Assembly: GCA_036272595.1 (NCBI GenBank)
Contig: DATAYM010000048.1
Location: forward strand, 1 to 64,000
Length of the DNA: 64,000 bases
From: Poindextera sp036272595
Lineage (GTDB): Bacteria > Pseudomonadota > Alphaproteobacteria > Caulobacterales > Caulobacteraceae
Direction of reading: 5' to 3'
In this document: one piece after another, positions 46,154 to 55,167 of the stretch
How the letters are laid out: every line of letters starts with the position of its first letter
Numbering within the stretch: the first letter of the stretch is position 1
Translations under genes and position numbers: made by a program
The notes under the pieces: model-generated
What the model was told of the DNA's origin: nothing
Seen by the model: only the letters and a program-made list of their open reading frames with translations
The model's database searches: none

Positions 46154-47209
46154 TTGCCGCGGGCGGCTGAGCCGCCGGAACTCGCGCGGCGACTCTCGAT
46201 GTCCGCCACGCCTGCGGCTGGCTTTGGCTTTGCGCCCGACCCACAACGAGCGGCGGCGTTGGACCAGGCCGTCCGCGCCGGTCTGGCGGATAGCCTGCAC
46301 AGCGTTTTCGACACCCTTGGCCCGGCGCCCCGCCGCGACGGCATGATCGCGGCGCTGTTGCAGCGCATCCGGGCAGGGCCGGTCGCGCCGTCCTTGTTCG
46401 GGTGCTATTTCGAGTTGGTCCTCGCCCTGTTCGACGCCCGCGACGCCGAGGCGGCGGCGCTGGTCGAGGAACTGCTGCGGCCCGCGAACCGCGCGTCCGA
46501 CAGCTTGCGGATCGTGACGCTCGAGGATCGGGACCTGGGTCCGGGCCAGTCCCGGCGCTATCAGAGGCTGTTGCGCGCCGATGTCGGCGGCGACATCCAG
46601 CCGCTGAGCCCGGAGCGCCGCGCCGACGCCGCCGCTCGCCTGGACCTGGCTCTCGACCTGCTGCGCCTGGCCGCGCCGGACCTGTGGGCGGAACTCAGCG
46701 GGCTGGTGCGCGAGATCGTCCTGGCTCGGCCGGAAGAAGGCCCCCGCGGGTTCACCTTCGGCGGCGCCTCGAGCTTCGCGCTCTGGGGCGCGCTTGTCCT
46801 GAACGCCGCCAGCTTCGGCGAACGGCTGGACATCGCGGTTTCACTTGCCCACGAGGCGGCCCACACGCTCCTGTTCGGTTTGGCGCTTGGCGGCAGCCTG
46901 ACGCAGAACGATCCCGCCGAACGGTATCCCTCGCCGCTGCGGCAGGACCCGCGGCCGATGGAGGCCGTCGCGCACGCCACCTTCGTGACGGCGCGGATGA
47001 TCTATGCGCTTGAGGCTCTGATCGCCGCCGGCGTGCTGAGCGACGGCGAGGCGATGCGCGCGCGCGAGCAGTTGGCGGCGAATGAGCGGGCGTGCGATGC
47101 GGGGTTCAGGACCGTCGCCTCGGGCGCTCGCTTCACCCCCGCCGGCGCTTCGACCTTCGAGGGTCTGCGCCGGTACATGGAGGGCCGGCGGGCCCCCCGC
47201 GTCCCGTGA
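46154..47209 (+). CDS. HExxH-domain protein, putative 2-oxoglutarate-dependent peptide beta-hydroxylase
   Basis: A 351-residue protein. The family core is AVSLAHEAAHTLLFGLALG (HEAAH at 233-237) followed by YPSPLRQDPRPMEAVAHATFVTARM (254-282), the pattern of the HExxH domain found beside small modified peptides and described as 2-oxoglutarate/iron beta-hydroxylases. The two His of HExxH and the later conserved His (274) could be metal ligands. The N-terminal FGFAPDPQRAAALDQAVR is also typical. TTG 46154 is given; ATG 46199 is an equally possible start. Coupled to the downstream enzyme by a GTGA overlap. Confidence 0.85.
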   Translation: MPRAAEPPELARRLSMSATPAAGFGFAPDPQRAAALDQAVRAGLADSLHSVFDTLGPAPRRDGMIAALLQRIRAGPVAPSLFGCYFELVLALFDARDAEAAALVEELLRPANRASDSLRIVTLEDRDLGPGQSRRYQRLLRADVGGDIQPLSPERRADAAARLDLALDLLRLAAPDLWAELSGLVREIVLARPEEGPRGFTFGGASSFALWGALVLNAASFGERLDIAVSLAHEAAHTLLFGLALGGSLTQNDPAERYPSPLRQDPRPMEAVAHATFVTARMIYALEALIAAGVLSDGEAMRAREQLAANERACDAGFRTVASGARFTPAGASTFEGLRRYMEGRRAPRVP

Positions 47210-48633
47210 TCGCGGCGGCTATCTTCGAGTGGGCGCGAAGGACGCCGGAGCGGACGGCGGTCGAATTGAACGACCACGCGCTCTCCTATCGGGCATTCGC
47301 CGAGGCGATCGCCCGGGCGCGGGGCTGCTTTCGCGAGCACGGCGTGGAGGGCGGCGGCGTCGCCGCGATCGCGGTCGCCAACCTCCGCGACAGCTGGGTG
47401 CTGATCGCGGCGTTGAGAAGCCTCGGCGTGACGGTCGCCGCCATCAGCGACTTCGGTGTCCTCGCCGGCCTGAACACGCCGGACCTGCGATGGATGGTCG
47501 CCAGTCGGGCGGAAAAGCCGCCGGGACTTGAGGAAACCTCCGCCGCCCTCGGGCTCGAGCTGGTTTGGGCCAGGCTGGCCGCCCCTCTCGGCCTTGACGC
47601 CACGGCCTATCGGCCTGGCGGACACATACTCCTGACCTCCGGCACCACCGGCGCGTACAAGAAGGTGCTGATGGACGTGGCGTTCGAGGCCGAGTTCCTG
47701 CGCCGGCGCCAAGCCGTCATCCCGGTGAACCAGGACACGGTGGCCAACCTGTTCGCTTTCGGTCCCTGGACCGGGCTCGGCTATCGAGCGCCGATGGGCG
47801 TCTGGCTTGAGGGCGGCGCGGTGGCGTTCAGCCAGGAACGGCCTCCGCACCTGGCGCTGCGCCGCCCCGGCCTTTCCAGTTCGCCGGTCCTGCCCGGCAT
47901 GCTGACCGAAATCCTGGCTCAGCCCGAGGGCGCCTTTCCGCGTAGCGAGACGATGGACCTGCGCATCGGCGGCGGCACGGTCACCTGGGCGCAGATCGAG
48001 GCGGCAAAGGCGCGAATCACGCCCAGGGTGTTCAACGGCCTGGCCTCGACGGAGAGTCATCAGATCGCCATGACGCCGGTGAAGACCCGGGATGACCATC
48101 GCTGGCACATCCTGGAGCCGACCACGGTCGTCGAACTCGTCGACGACCTCGACCAGCCGGTCGCCGTCGGGCGGATCGGCCGCATCCGGGTCGGCACGGA
48201 AGGCGGCCCCAGCAGCTACCTGTACGACGAGGAAGCCACCAGGGCCTTCTTCAAGGACGGTTTCTTCTACACTGGCGACCTGGCGGTCATGCGCCAGGAC
48301 GGCCGCATCGCGCTGCAGGGCCGCGTCACCGAGGTGATCAACTTCAAGGGGCAGAAGGTATCGCCGGCCCCCACCGAGGAGCGGCTGCGCGAGGCCCTGG
48401 GCGTTGCAGGGGTCTGCCTGCTCTCGCTGCAGGACGAGCAGGCCGAGGAACAGCTGCATCTGGTGATCGAAGCCCCGGCGGCGCTCGACACCGCGATCCT
48501 CGCCGCGGTGCTGCGCGCCGAGTTGTGGGGATTTCCCGGGGTGCACGTCCACTATCTGCCGGCCCTGCCGCGCAACGCCATGGGCAAGGTCCTGCGCCAG
48601 GCGCTGACCACCCGGCTTGCCGCGGCGCGATAG
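47206..48633 (+). CDS. Adenylate-forming (ANL/AMP-binding) enzyme
   Basis: A 475-residue ANL-superfamily enzyme. ATP loop ILLTSGTTGAYKKV at 141-154, A5 motif FNGLASTESHQIA, A7 FYTGDLAVM, hinge RVTEVINFKGQKVSP and the catalytic lysine Lys461 in NAMGKVLRQAL. All key residues are present, so it should activate a carboxylate as adenylate and pass it to a thiol or amine. No carrier protein is near, so the acceptor may be CoA or the modified peptide. GTG 47206 overlaps the HExxH gene stop, so the two enzymes act together. Confidence 0.88.
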   Translation: MIAAAIFEWARRTPERTAVELNDHALSYRAFAEAIARARGCFREHGVEGGGVAAIAVANLRDSWVLIAALRSLGVTVAAISDFGVLAGLNTPDLRWMVASRAEKPPGLEETSAALGLELVWARLAAPLGLDATAYRPGGHILLTSGTTGAYKKVLMDVAFEAEFLRRRQAVIPVNQDTVANLFAFGPWTGLGYRAPMGVWLEGGAVAFSQERPPHLALRRPGLSSSPVLPGMLTEILAQPEGAFPRSETMDLRIGGGTVTWAQIEAAKARITPRVFNGLASTESHQIAMTPVKTRDDHRWHILEPTTVVELVDDLDQPVAVGRIGRIRVGTEGGPSSYLYDEEATRAFFKDGFFYTGDLAVMRQDGRIALQGRVTEVINFKGQKVSPAPTEERLREALGVAGVCLLSLQDEQAEEQLHLVIEAPAALDTAILAAVLRAELWGFPGVHVHYLPALPRNAMGKVLRQALTTRLAAAR

Positions 48634-48636
48634 GCT

Positions 48637-49716
48637 TCAGGGCTTCAAGTCGTCCGTCACCACCAGGCTGTGCTGCACGATGGTCTCGACGGGCTCGTAA
48701 GCAGCCTTGGCCTTGACCGGATAGGTGAAGATCACCCGGGCCAGGCCGTTGTCACGGTCGTGATAGGCGGCGACCGTGACCATGCCGGCTTCCTCGAAGC
48801 TCATCTGCAGGTCGCCATTGGCGCGGATGGTGTCGACCTCGGTGCGTCCCTCGCGGTCGGCGCTGACCTTTTCGACGAAGGCGTCGAAATCGTCCGAGCT
48901 CATCGGCGCGTCGACGGCGATGACCAGGACCGCCTTGCCGTCGGCGCTGGTGAAGCGCTGCTCGGGGCCGACGCGGCTGGATTTCGTCAGGATGGCGGCG
49001 GGATAGCCGGCCCTCCAGCCGTGGGCGGCGTCGCCCAGCGGCGTCCAGCCGGCCGCCTTGCGCGCCGCCTCGGCGTCGGCGTGCAGCTCGGCGATGTCGG
49101 CGGTGAAGATCAGCCCGGTGGCGAGGCGGCCCCTGTCCTGCTGCCAGCTGGCCAGGGCCTCGCGCTGGGAGCTCGACGGCGGATCGTCTCCCGGCGGCGA
49201 TCCGGACGAGACGCTCTGGTGGTTCCAGAGCAGCAGGTCGTCCATCCGCGCCTCGGTGAGCGCGTCCGGCGCGGCCAGTTCGCCAAGGCCGGCGACCTGG
49301 CCGTTGAACGGCCGCACGCTGGCGGCGCCCTCTTGGAGGGTCTTGTCGTCCGGGTCCTTCACCGTGAAATGGGCGCCGACCGGGCCGGCCGCATCGCCGA
49401 AATCGCCGGTCAGGATGAACTTGGCGTCGTCCAGGTCGGCGGTGAGCACGCAGCGGTGCTCGACGCAGGTTCCCTCGACCTCGCCCGACGAGGCCGGGGC
49501 CGCGGTCGAGGCCAGCCAGCCGTCGATACTGGTCTGGAAGTCGCTGTCGCCGGGCTTGACGTCGGCGTCGATGACGAAGGCCCTGGGCGCCGGATCTTTG
49601 GCCGCCGGCGCCTCGCCCGACAGCCGCAGGGTCCTGGGGCCTTGCGTCTGCGCCAGTGCGCCGGCGGCGCCAAGGCTCAGCGCCAGGCCGAAAACGGCCG
49701 CCAATCCAGCCTTCAT
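48637..49716 (-). CDS. Secreted protein of unknown function
   Basis: A 359-residue exported protein. The signal peptide (MKAGLAAVFGLALSLGAAGALAQ) is cleaved near residue 23. The mature part has a Cys pair (TCVEHRC near 83-89), a Ser/Pro-rich turn (SSGSPPGDDPPSSS) and mixed alpha/beta segments. No conserved active-site motif was seen. Converges on the adenylate-forming enzyme gene. Confidence 0.7.
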   Translation of the reverse strand: MKAGLAAVFGLALSLGAAGALAQTQGPRTLRLSGEAPAAKDPAPRAFVIDADVKPGDSDFQTSIDGWLASTAAPASSGEVEGTCVEHRCVLTADLDDAKFILTGDFGDAAGPVGAHFTVKDPDDKTLQEGAASVRPFNGQVAGLGELAAPDALTEARMDDLLLWNHQSVSSGSPPGDDPPSSSQREALASWQQDRGRLATGLIFTADIAELHADAEAARKAAGWTPLGDAAHGWRAGYPAAILTKSSRVGPEQRFTSADGKAVLVIAVDAPMSSDDFDAFVEKVSADREGRTEVDTIRANGDLQMSFEEAGMVTVAAYHDRDNGLARVIFTYPVKAKAAYEPVETIVQHSLVVTDDLKP

Positions 49717-49776
49717 GGTCGACGCCCCGCTGCCTCAAGGCGGAGGATGGCCGGCTTTCGTCGCCTAGCCAAGCGG

Positions 49777-51009
49777 TCAGGCGCGCAGGTCCAGTCGCTC
49801 CAGGCCGCGGAAGAAGGGCAGGGTGCGCCAGACCGGCGGTTCATCGGGATTGGCGAAGGCCAGGTTCGGGAAGCGTTCGAACAGCATCGGCAGCGCCACC
49901 TGCGCCTCCAGCCGGGCCAGCGGCGCGCCGATGCAGATATGCGCGCCGCCGCCGAAGGCGACGTGCGGCCTATGTTTGCGGCTGACATTGAAACGGTGCG
50001 GATCTTCGAACACCTCGGGATCGCGATTGGCGGCGCGCAGGGAGAAGGTCATCGATTGCGACGTCTTCACCGGGCAGCCGCCGACCTCGATGTCGGCCGA
50101 GGCGATACGACCGGTGATGTCCACCGGCGGCTCGTAGCGGAGGATCTCCTCGACCACGGCGTTGATGATCTCCGGATCGGCGCGCAGCTTGGCCAGCTCG
50201 ACCGGGTTCAGCAGCAGAAGCCGCACGCCGTTGCCGATCAGGTCGGTGGTGGTCAGGTTGCCGCCGATGAGCAGGGCGGTGAGGTTGATCTGCACCTCGA
50301 TGTCGCTCAGCGGCGCGCCCTCGGCCTGCAGCCGCGCCATGTCCGAAATCAGGTCGTCGCGCGGGTCCGCGCGCCGCGCGGCGATGGTCTCGGTGAAGTA
50401 GGCGTTAAGCGCCTCGCTGGCCTTTTCCATGCGCGCGGTCTGCTCGTCGTTGCGGAACGGGTTGAGGCCCTGGATCACCCCTTCCGACCATTCACGGAAG
50501 TCGGCCAGCCGGTCGCGGTCGACGCCGAGGATCGAGGCGATGGCATCGACGGGCACGGGGACGCAGAAGGCGCTCATCAGGTCGAAGGGCCGGCCGGCGT
50601 CGATGGCGTCCAGCGCCTCGCCGACGATGCGCTCGACCTCGGGGCGAAACCTGGCCACGCGGGCATAGAGCGCCTGGGCCAGGGGCTGGCGGATGCGCTC
50701 GTGGTCGGGGTTGTCCAGCATCAGGATGCTGGTCGACTCGCCGCGGTTGGTCTCGTCCTCGAGGTTGTCGACGAAGCGCCGCGACATCAGCGCCGCCTCT
50801 TCGGCGCGGATCGGGTCGCGCCACAGGCTGCGGTCGGACACCAACGGGCGCACGTCGTTGTAACGGGTCAGGATGAAACTGCCCGAAGTCTCGTCGCGAT
50901 GCACCGGGCAGCGGGCGCGCAGGTCGTCCAGCACCGCGTGCGGGTCGTCGCGATAGTCGGGATTGAGCGGGGTAAGCTGGAAAATGCCCGGCAACGGGTC
51001 GGTGGTCAT
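49777..51009 (-). CDS. Cytochrome P450
   Basis: A 410-residue soluble bacterial P450. Heme-binding loop AFGGGAHICIGAPLARLEA with Cys359, ExxR at 288-291 (EEILR), and the I-helix oxygen segment LLIGGNLTTTDLIG near 247-259. It needs ferredoxin and reductase partners not encoded here. The CYP class cannot be told from this alone; its neighbourhood of acyl-CoA ligase and dehydrogenases suggests hydroxylation of a lipid or steroid-like substrate. Confidence 0.95.
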   Translation of the reverse strand: MTTDPLPGIFQLTPLNPDYRDDPHAVLDDLRARCPVHRDETSGSFILTRYNDVRPLVSDRSLWRDPIRAEEAALMSRRFVDNLEDETNRGESTSILMLDNPDHERIRQPLAQALYARVARFRPEVERIVGEALDAIDAGRPFDLMSAFCVPVPVDAIASILGVDRDRLADFREWSEGVIQGLNPFRNDEQTARMEKASEALNAYFTETIAARRADPRDDLISDMARLQAEGAPLSDIEVQINLTALLIGGNLTTTDLIGNGVRLLLLNPVELAKLRADPEIINAVVEEILRYEPPVDITGRIASADIEVGGCPVKTSQSMTFSLRAANRDPEVFEDPHRFNVSRKHRPHVAFGGGAHICIGAPLARLEAQVALPMLFERFPNLAFANPDEPPVWRTLPFFRGLERLDLRA

Positions 51010-51093
51010 GGGCTACGGTCCCGGCGCTTTGACGAGCGGCGATGCTACGCATGATGCGCCGAAGATCGCAACCTGAACGCTGTTAAGTTTCCG

Positions 51094-51936
51094 TCATCCC
51101 CTCCAGGCCCGGGCTAGGGACGCGACGCTCTGGAAGCGTGCCGCGGGGTCGGACCTGCACGCCCGCGTCATCGCTTTGTGCTGGGCGTCGTCGCCGCGAA
51201 AGCCGGCGCGACCGAGACCGCCGTCGCCGAGCAGCACCGCCATCGCCCGGCCGAGGTTGAAGACGGTGGTGCGCTGGTCGATCCGCGCGCCCAGTTCGAA
51301 CTCTTCCGGCGCCATGAACCGGGTCGAACCGAACATCCGGCCCATTTCGTTGGTGAACGGACCAACATGATAGCTGTCGAGGTCGATTACCCGGATCGTG
51401 CGCCGGGCGAAGTCGTACATCAGCGAGCCATCATAGAAGTCGCACGCGACCCAGCCGGCCCCGCAAAGCGCGACGTGCAGGTCGAGGATGGTGTCGATCG
51501 CGGCGCTGATCTCGTCCGGCGGCAGGCTGCGGAAGCGCTGGAAGGCGCTGGCGGGGTCGCCTCGCTGCGCTTCCGGTGTTCGAATGAGCTCGCCCTCAAC
51601 CCAGTCGTAGACCAGCATCGGGCCCCATGCGGACTGGACGACGCCTTTGAATGGGGCGAGGGCGCGGTGGCTGACCGACTCCGCGAGATGGCGCGCATTC
51701 GCCAGCAGGGCGACGCGCTCGCGGTGCGGCAGGAACGGCGCCGGATAGGCCGGATCGCCCGCCGTCTTCACGAACCAGCGGCGTCCGTCCGTCTCGATCC
51801 CGAAGGAGACGTTGCCGGAATCCTGCGTGCGGGCATCGAAGGCGGCGAAGATCGCGCCGACTTGGCTCAGATAGTCGAGCGGTGCGAGGTCGGTGCGTTG
51901 GTCAAAGGGCCAGCCGTCCACGTTCGTCCCCGCCAT
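51094..51936 (-). CDS. Divergent eukaryotic-like protein kinase
   Basis: A 280-residue protein with a protein kinase fold: ATP lysine in RRWFVKTAGD, hinge MLVYDWVEGE, catalytic loop VACDFYDGSLMYD (HRD replaced), metal motif VIDLDSYHVG (DLD in place of DFG) and a GSTRFMAPEEF activation segment with APE. The helical C-lobe is short. Altered motifs leave activity open, though Lys, catalytic Asp and metal Asp appear present. No membrane segment. Confidence 0.75.
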   Translation of the reverse strand: MAGTNVDGWPFDQRTDLAPLDYLSQVGAIFAAFDARTQDSGNVSFGIETDGRRWFVKTAGDPAYPAPFLPHRERVALLANARHLAESVSHRALAPFKGVVQSAWGPMLVYDWVEGELIRTPEAQRGDPASAFQRFRSLPPDEISAAIDTILDLHVALCGAGWVACDFYDGSLMYDFARRTIRVIDLDSYHVGPFTNEMGRMFGSTRFMAPEEFELGARIDQRTTVFNLGRAMAVLLGDGGLGRAGFRGDDAQHKAMTRACRSDPAARFQSVASLARAWRG

Positions 51937-51952
51937 TCCATTCTGTTCCGCC

Positions 51953-52110
51953 TATCCCCGCGCACGCGGGCGCCCAGACTTTTTAACGCCAAGAACGCCA
52001 AGATCGCCAAGGCGGCCTCAGGGTGTGTCGACGCCCCGGACTCATTCTTGGCGTCCTTGGCGAGCTTGGCGGTGATCGCTACCTACGCCTGGGTCCCCGC
52101 GTGCGCGGGA
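51953..52110. repeat. REP/BIME-like nested inverted repeat
   Basis: Outer arms of about 23 bases pair: ATCCCCGCGCACGCGGGCGCCCAG (51954-51977) against TGGGTCCCCGCGTGCGCGGGAT near 52088-52111. Inner arms are also complementary: a run of GCCAAG units at 51985-52013 faces TTGGCG units at 52049-52072. No transposase is near. It is a mobile-type or structural repeat between the kinase and ligase genes. Confidence 0.65.
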
Positions 52111-52127
52111 TGAACGGTTTGGAGAGC

Positions 52128-53819
<1,692 letters not shown>

Positions 53820-53939
53820 CGCCCGCCTTCCTTTTCGTTTCGCTCCCGCCGCCCGGCCGTTCGCCTGGCCCGGCCCCGCGCCCGCTTGTTACGACGCAAG
53901 ATGCCTGCAAAGAAGACCCGCTGAAAGGCGACCCGTCCG

Positions 53940-54521
53940 ATGACCAGGAAGCCCGAGACCGACGAGGAGATGGCCGCCATCCGGGTCAGCGGCGTGGTGA
54001 CGCCCTCGAACGCCGCGATCCATCTGGCCGACTACGACCCGACCTGGCCGCTGATCTACGACATCGAGGCGGCGAAGATCCGCGCCGGCCTCGGCGATGG
54101 GGCGATCGTGCTGGAGCACGTCGGCTCCACCTCGATCCCCGGTCTTTGCGCCAAGCCGCTGATCGACATCCTGCTGGCGGTCGCCGATTCAGCCGACGAG
54201 GACGCTTACGTCCCCACGCTCACCGCCCAGGGCTACCGCCTGCACCTGCGCGAGCCGGACTGGGAGCAGCACCGGGTGATGAAGGGCGACTTCCCGCCGG
54301 TCAATCTGCACGTCTTCACGGCCGGTTCGGTCGAGATCACCCGCATGCTGGCCTTCCGCGACCGCTGCCGCGCCGATCCCGAAGAGCGGCGCCTCTACGA
54401 GGCCGCCAAGCGCGAACTCGCCGCCCGCACCTGGCGTCACGTCCAGCACTACGCCAACGCCAAGAGCGAGGTGGTGGAAGCCATCGTCGCCCGGGCGCTG
54501 GCGGAGCGAGGCGGCGGCTAA
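53940..54521 (+). CDS. GrpB family protein (UPF0157)
   Basis: A 193-residue protein of the GrpB nucleotidyltransferase-like family. Marks: YDPTWPLIYDIEAAKI, VLEHVGSTSIPGLCAKPLIDILLAV (nucleotidyltransferase G-S-T...D-I pattern), and NLHVF with TFRDRCR-like tail. The enzyme activity of this family is not settled. A standalone gene that diverges from the ligase gene. Confidence 0.88.
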   Translation: MTRKPETDEEMAAIRVSGVVTPSNAAIHLADYDPTWPLIYDIEAAKIRAGLGDGAIVLEHVGSTSIPGLCAKPLIDILLAVADSADEDAYVPTLTAQGYRLHLREPDWEQHRVMKGDFPPVNLHVFTAGSVEITRMLAFRDRCRADPEERRLYEAAKRELAARTWRHVQHYANAKSEVVEAIVARALAERGGG

Positions 54522-54534
54522 GTCCTTGCGGAAC

Positions 54535-54852
54535 TCAGTCCTCGAACAGGTTCCGCAGGACCAACAGCGTTGCGGAGAGGGTCGCGCCGTTCATCGCGCC
54601 GAGCCGGCGCAAGAGACGGGTTTTGTCCAGCGTCCGTATCTGGTCGAGCAGGACGAGACCGTCCTTGCCCTGGAACCTTAGCGGGGTACGGAACGGCGCC
54701 GCTCGCGCGCCTGTGGTCATCGGCGCCACGACGACGGTTCGCAGATGATCGTTCATCTCGGCCGGAGATATGACCACGCAGGGTCGTGTTTTCTGGATTT
54801 CGCTCCCCTGCGTAGGATCAAGGGTCGCAAGCCAGATCTCGCCCCTCTTCAC
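54535..54852 (-). CDS. mazF: MazF/PemK-type endoribonuclease toxin
   Basis: A 105-residue toxin, MKRGEIWLATLDPTQGSEIQKTRPCVVIS, with RTVVVAPMTTG and LRFQGKDGLVLLDQIRTLDKTRL as in MazF. MazF cuts mRNA at specific short sequences; the Arg and Thr near KTRPCVVIS are the usual catalytic and binding residues. GTG 54852 overlaps the antitoxin stop (GTGA), so expression is coupled. Confidence 0.9.
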   Translation of the reverse strand: MKRGEIWLATLDPTQGSEIQKTRPCVVISPAEMNDHLRTVVVAPMTTGARAAPFRTPLRFQGKDGLVLLDQIRTLDKTRLLRRLGAMNGATLSATLLVLRNLFED

Positions 54853-55103
54853 CAGGAGAGCGCCTGATCGTCCTCGTTTGCGAACTCAGGCCATACCAGC
54901 CCGTCCTCGCCTGCCTCCGCGATGGCTCGGCTGGCTTCAGCCCAGCCTTCGCGCGGACCGGCCTTTATGGCTTGGATGACGATACGATCGTTCTCGACCG
55001 CCATGTCGACATCGCCTCCGGCTTGAGCGCCGATTTGAGTCAGCAACGGCTTCGGGATGATAACACCCGAGGAATTGCCCATTTTTCGCAAGGCGATACG
55101 CAT
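54849..55103 (-). CDS. mazE: MazE/AbrB-type antitoxin
   Basis: An 84-residue antitoxin. The N-terminal AbrB-like DNA-binding domain reads MRIALRKMGNSSGVIIPKPLLTQIG. The C-terminal segment is acidic (SRAIAEAGEDGLVWPEFANEDD) and binds the toxin. It normally represses its own operon. ATG 55103 is preferred over the TTG three bases upstream. A strong inverted repeat lies 32 bases upstream. Confidence 0.88.
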   Translation of the reverse strand: MRIALRKMGNSSGVIIPKPLLTQIGAQAGGDVDMAVENDRIVIQAIKAGPREGWAEASRAIAEAGEDGLVWPEFANEDDQALSW

Positions 55104-55134
55104 CAACGGTCAGCCTGCTAAGCCAAGCGGGGAA

Positions 55135-55157
55135 GCGTGTCAACTAAATTGACACGC
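55135..55157. promoter_or_regulatory. Perfect 9-bp inverted repeat, likely MazE operator
   Basis: GCGTGTCAA-CTAAA-TTGACACGC, perfect 9-base arms with a 5-base spacer, located between mazE and the aldehyde dehydrogenase stop. The part AAATTGACACGC also occurs at 11953-11964 near the zinc finger gene. It may instead act as the 3' hairpin of the neighbouring gene, but no T tract is present. Confidence 0.6.
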
Positions 55158-55167
55158 GCGTTGGCCT

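Noticed and set aside
46154..47209. HExxH protein as an ordinary zinc metalloprotease
   Set aside because: HExxH is followed by the SPLRxDPRPM...H signature and not by a metalloprotease Met-turn or third-ligand pattern; the small peptide upstream also supports the modifying-enzyme reading.
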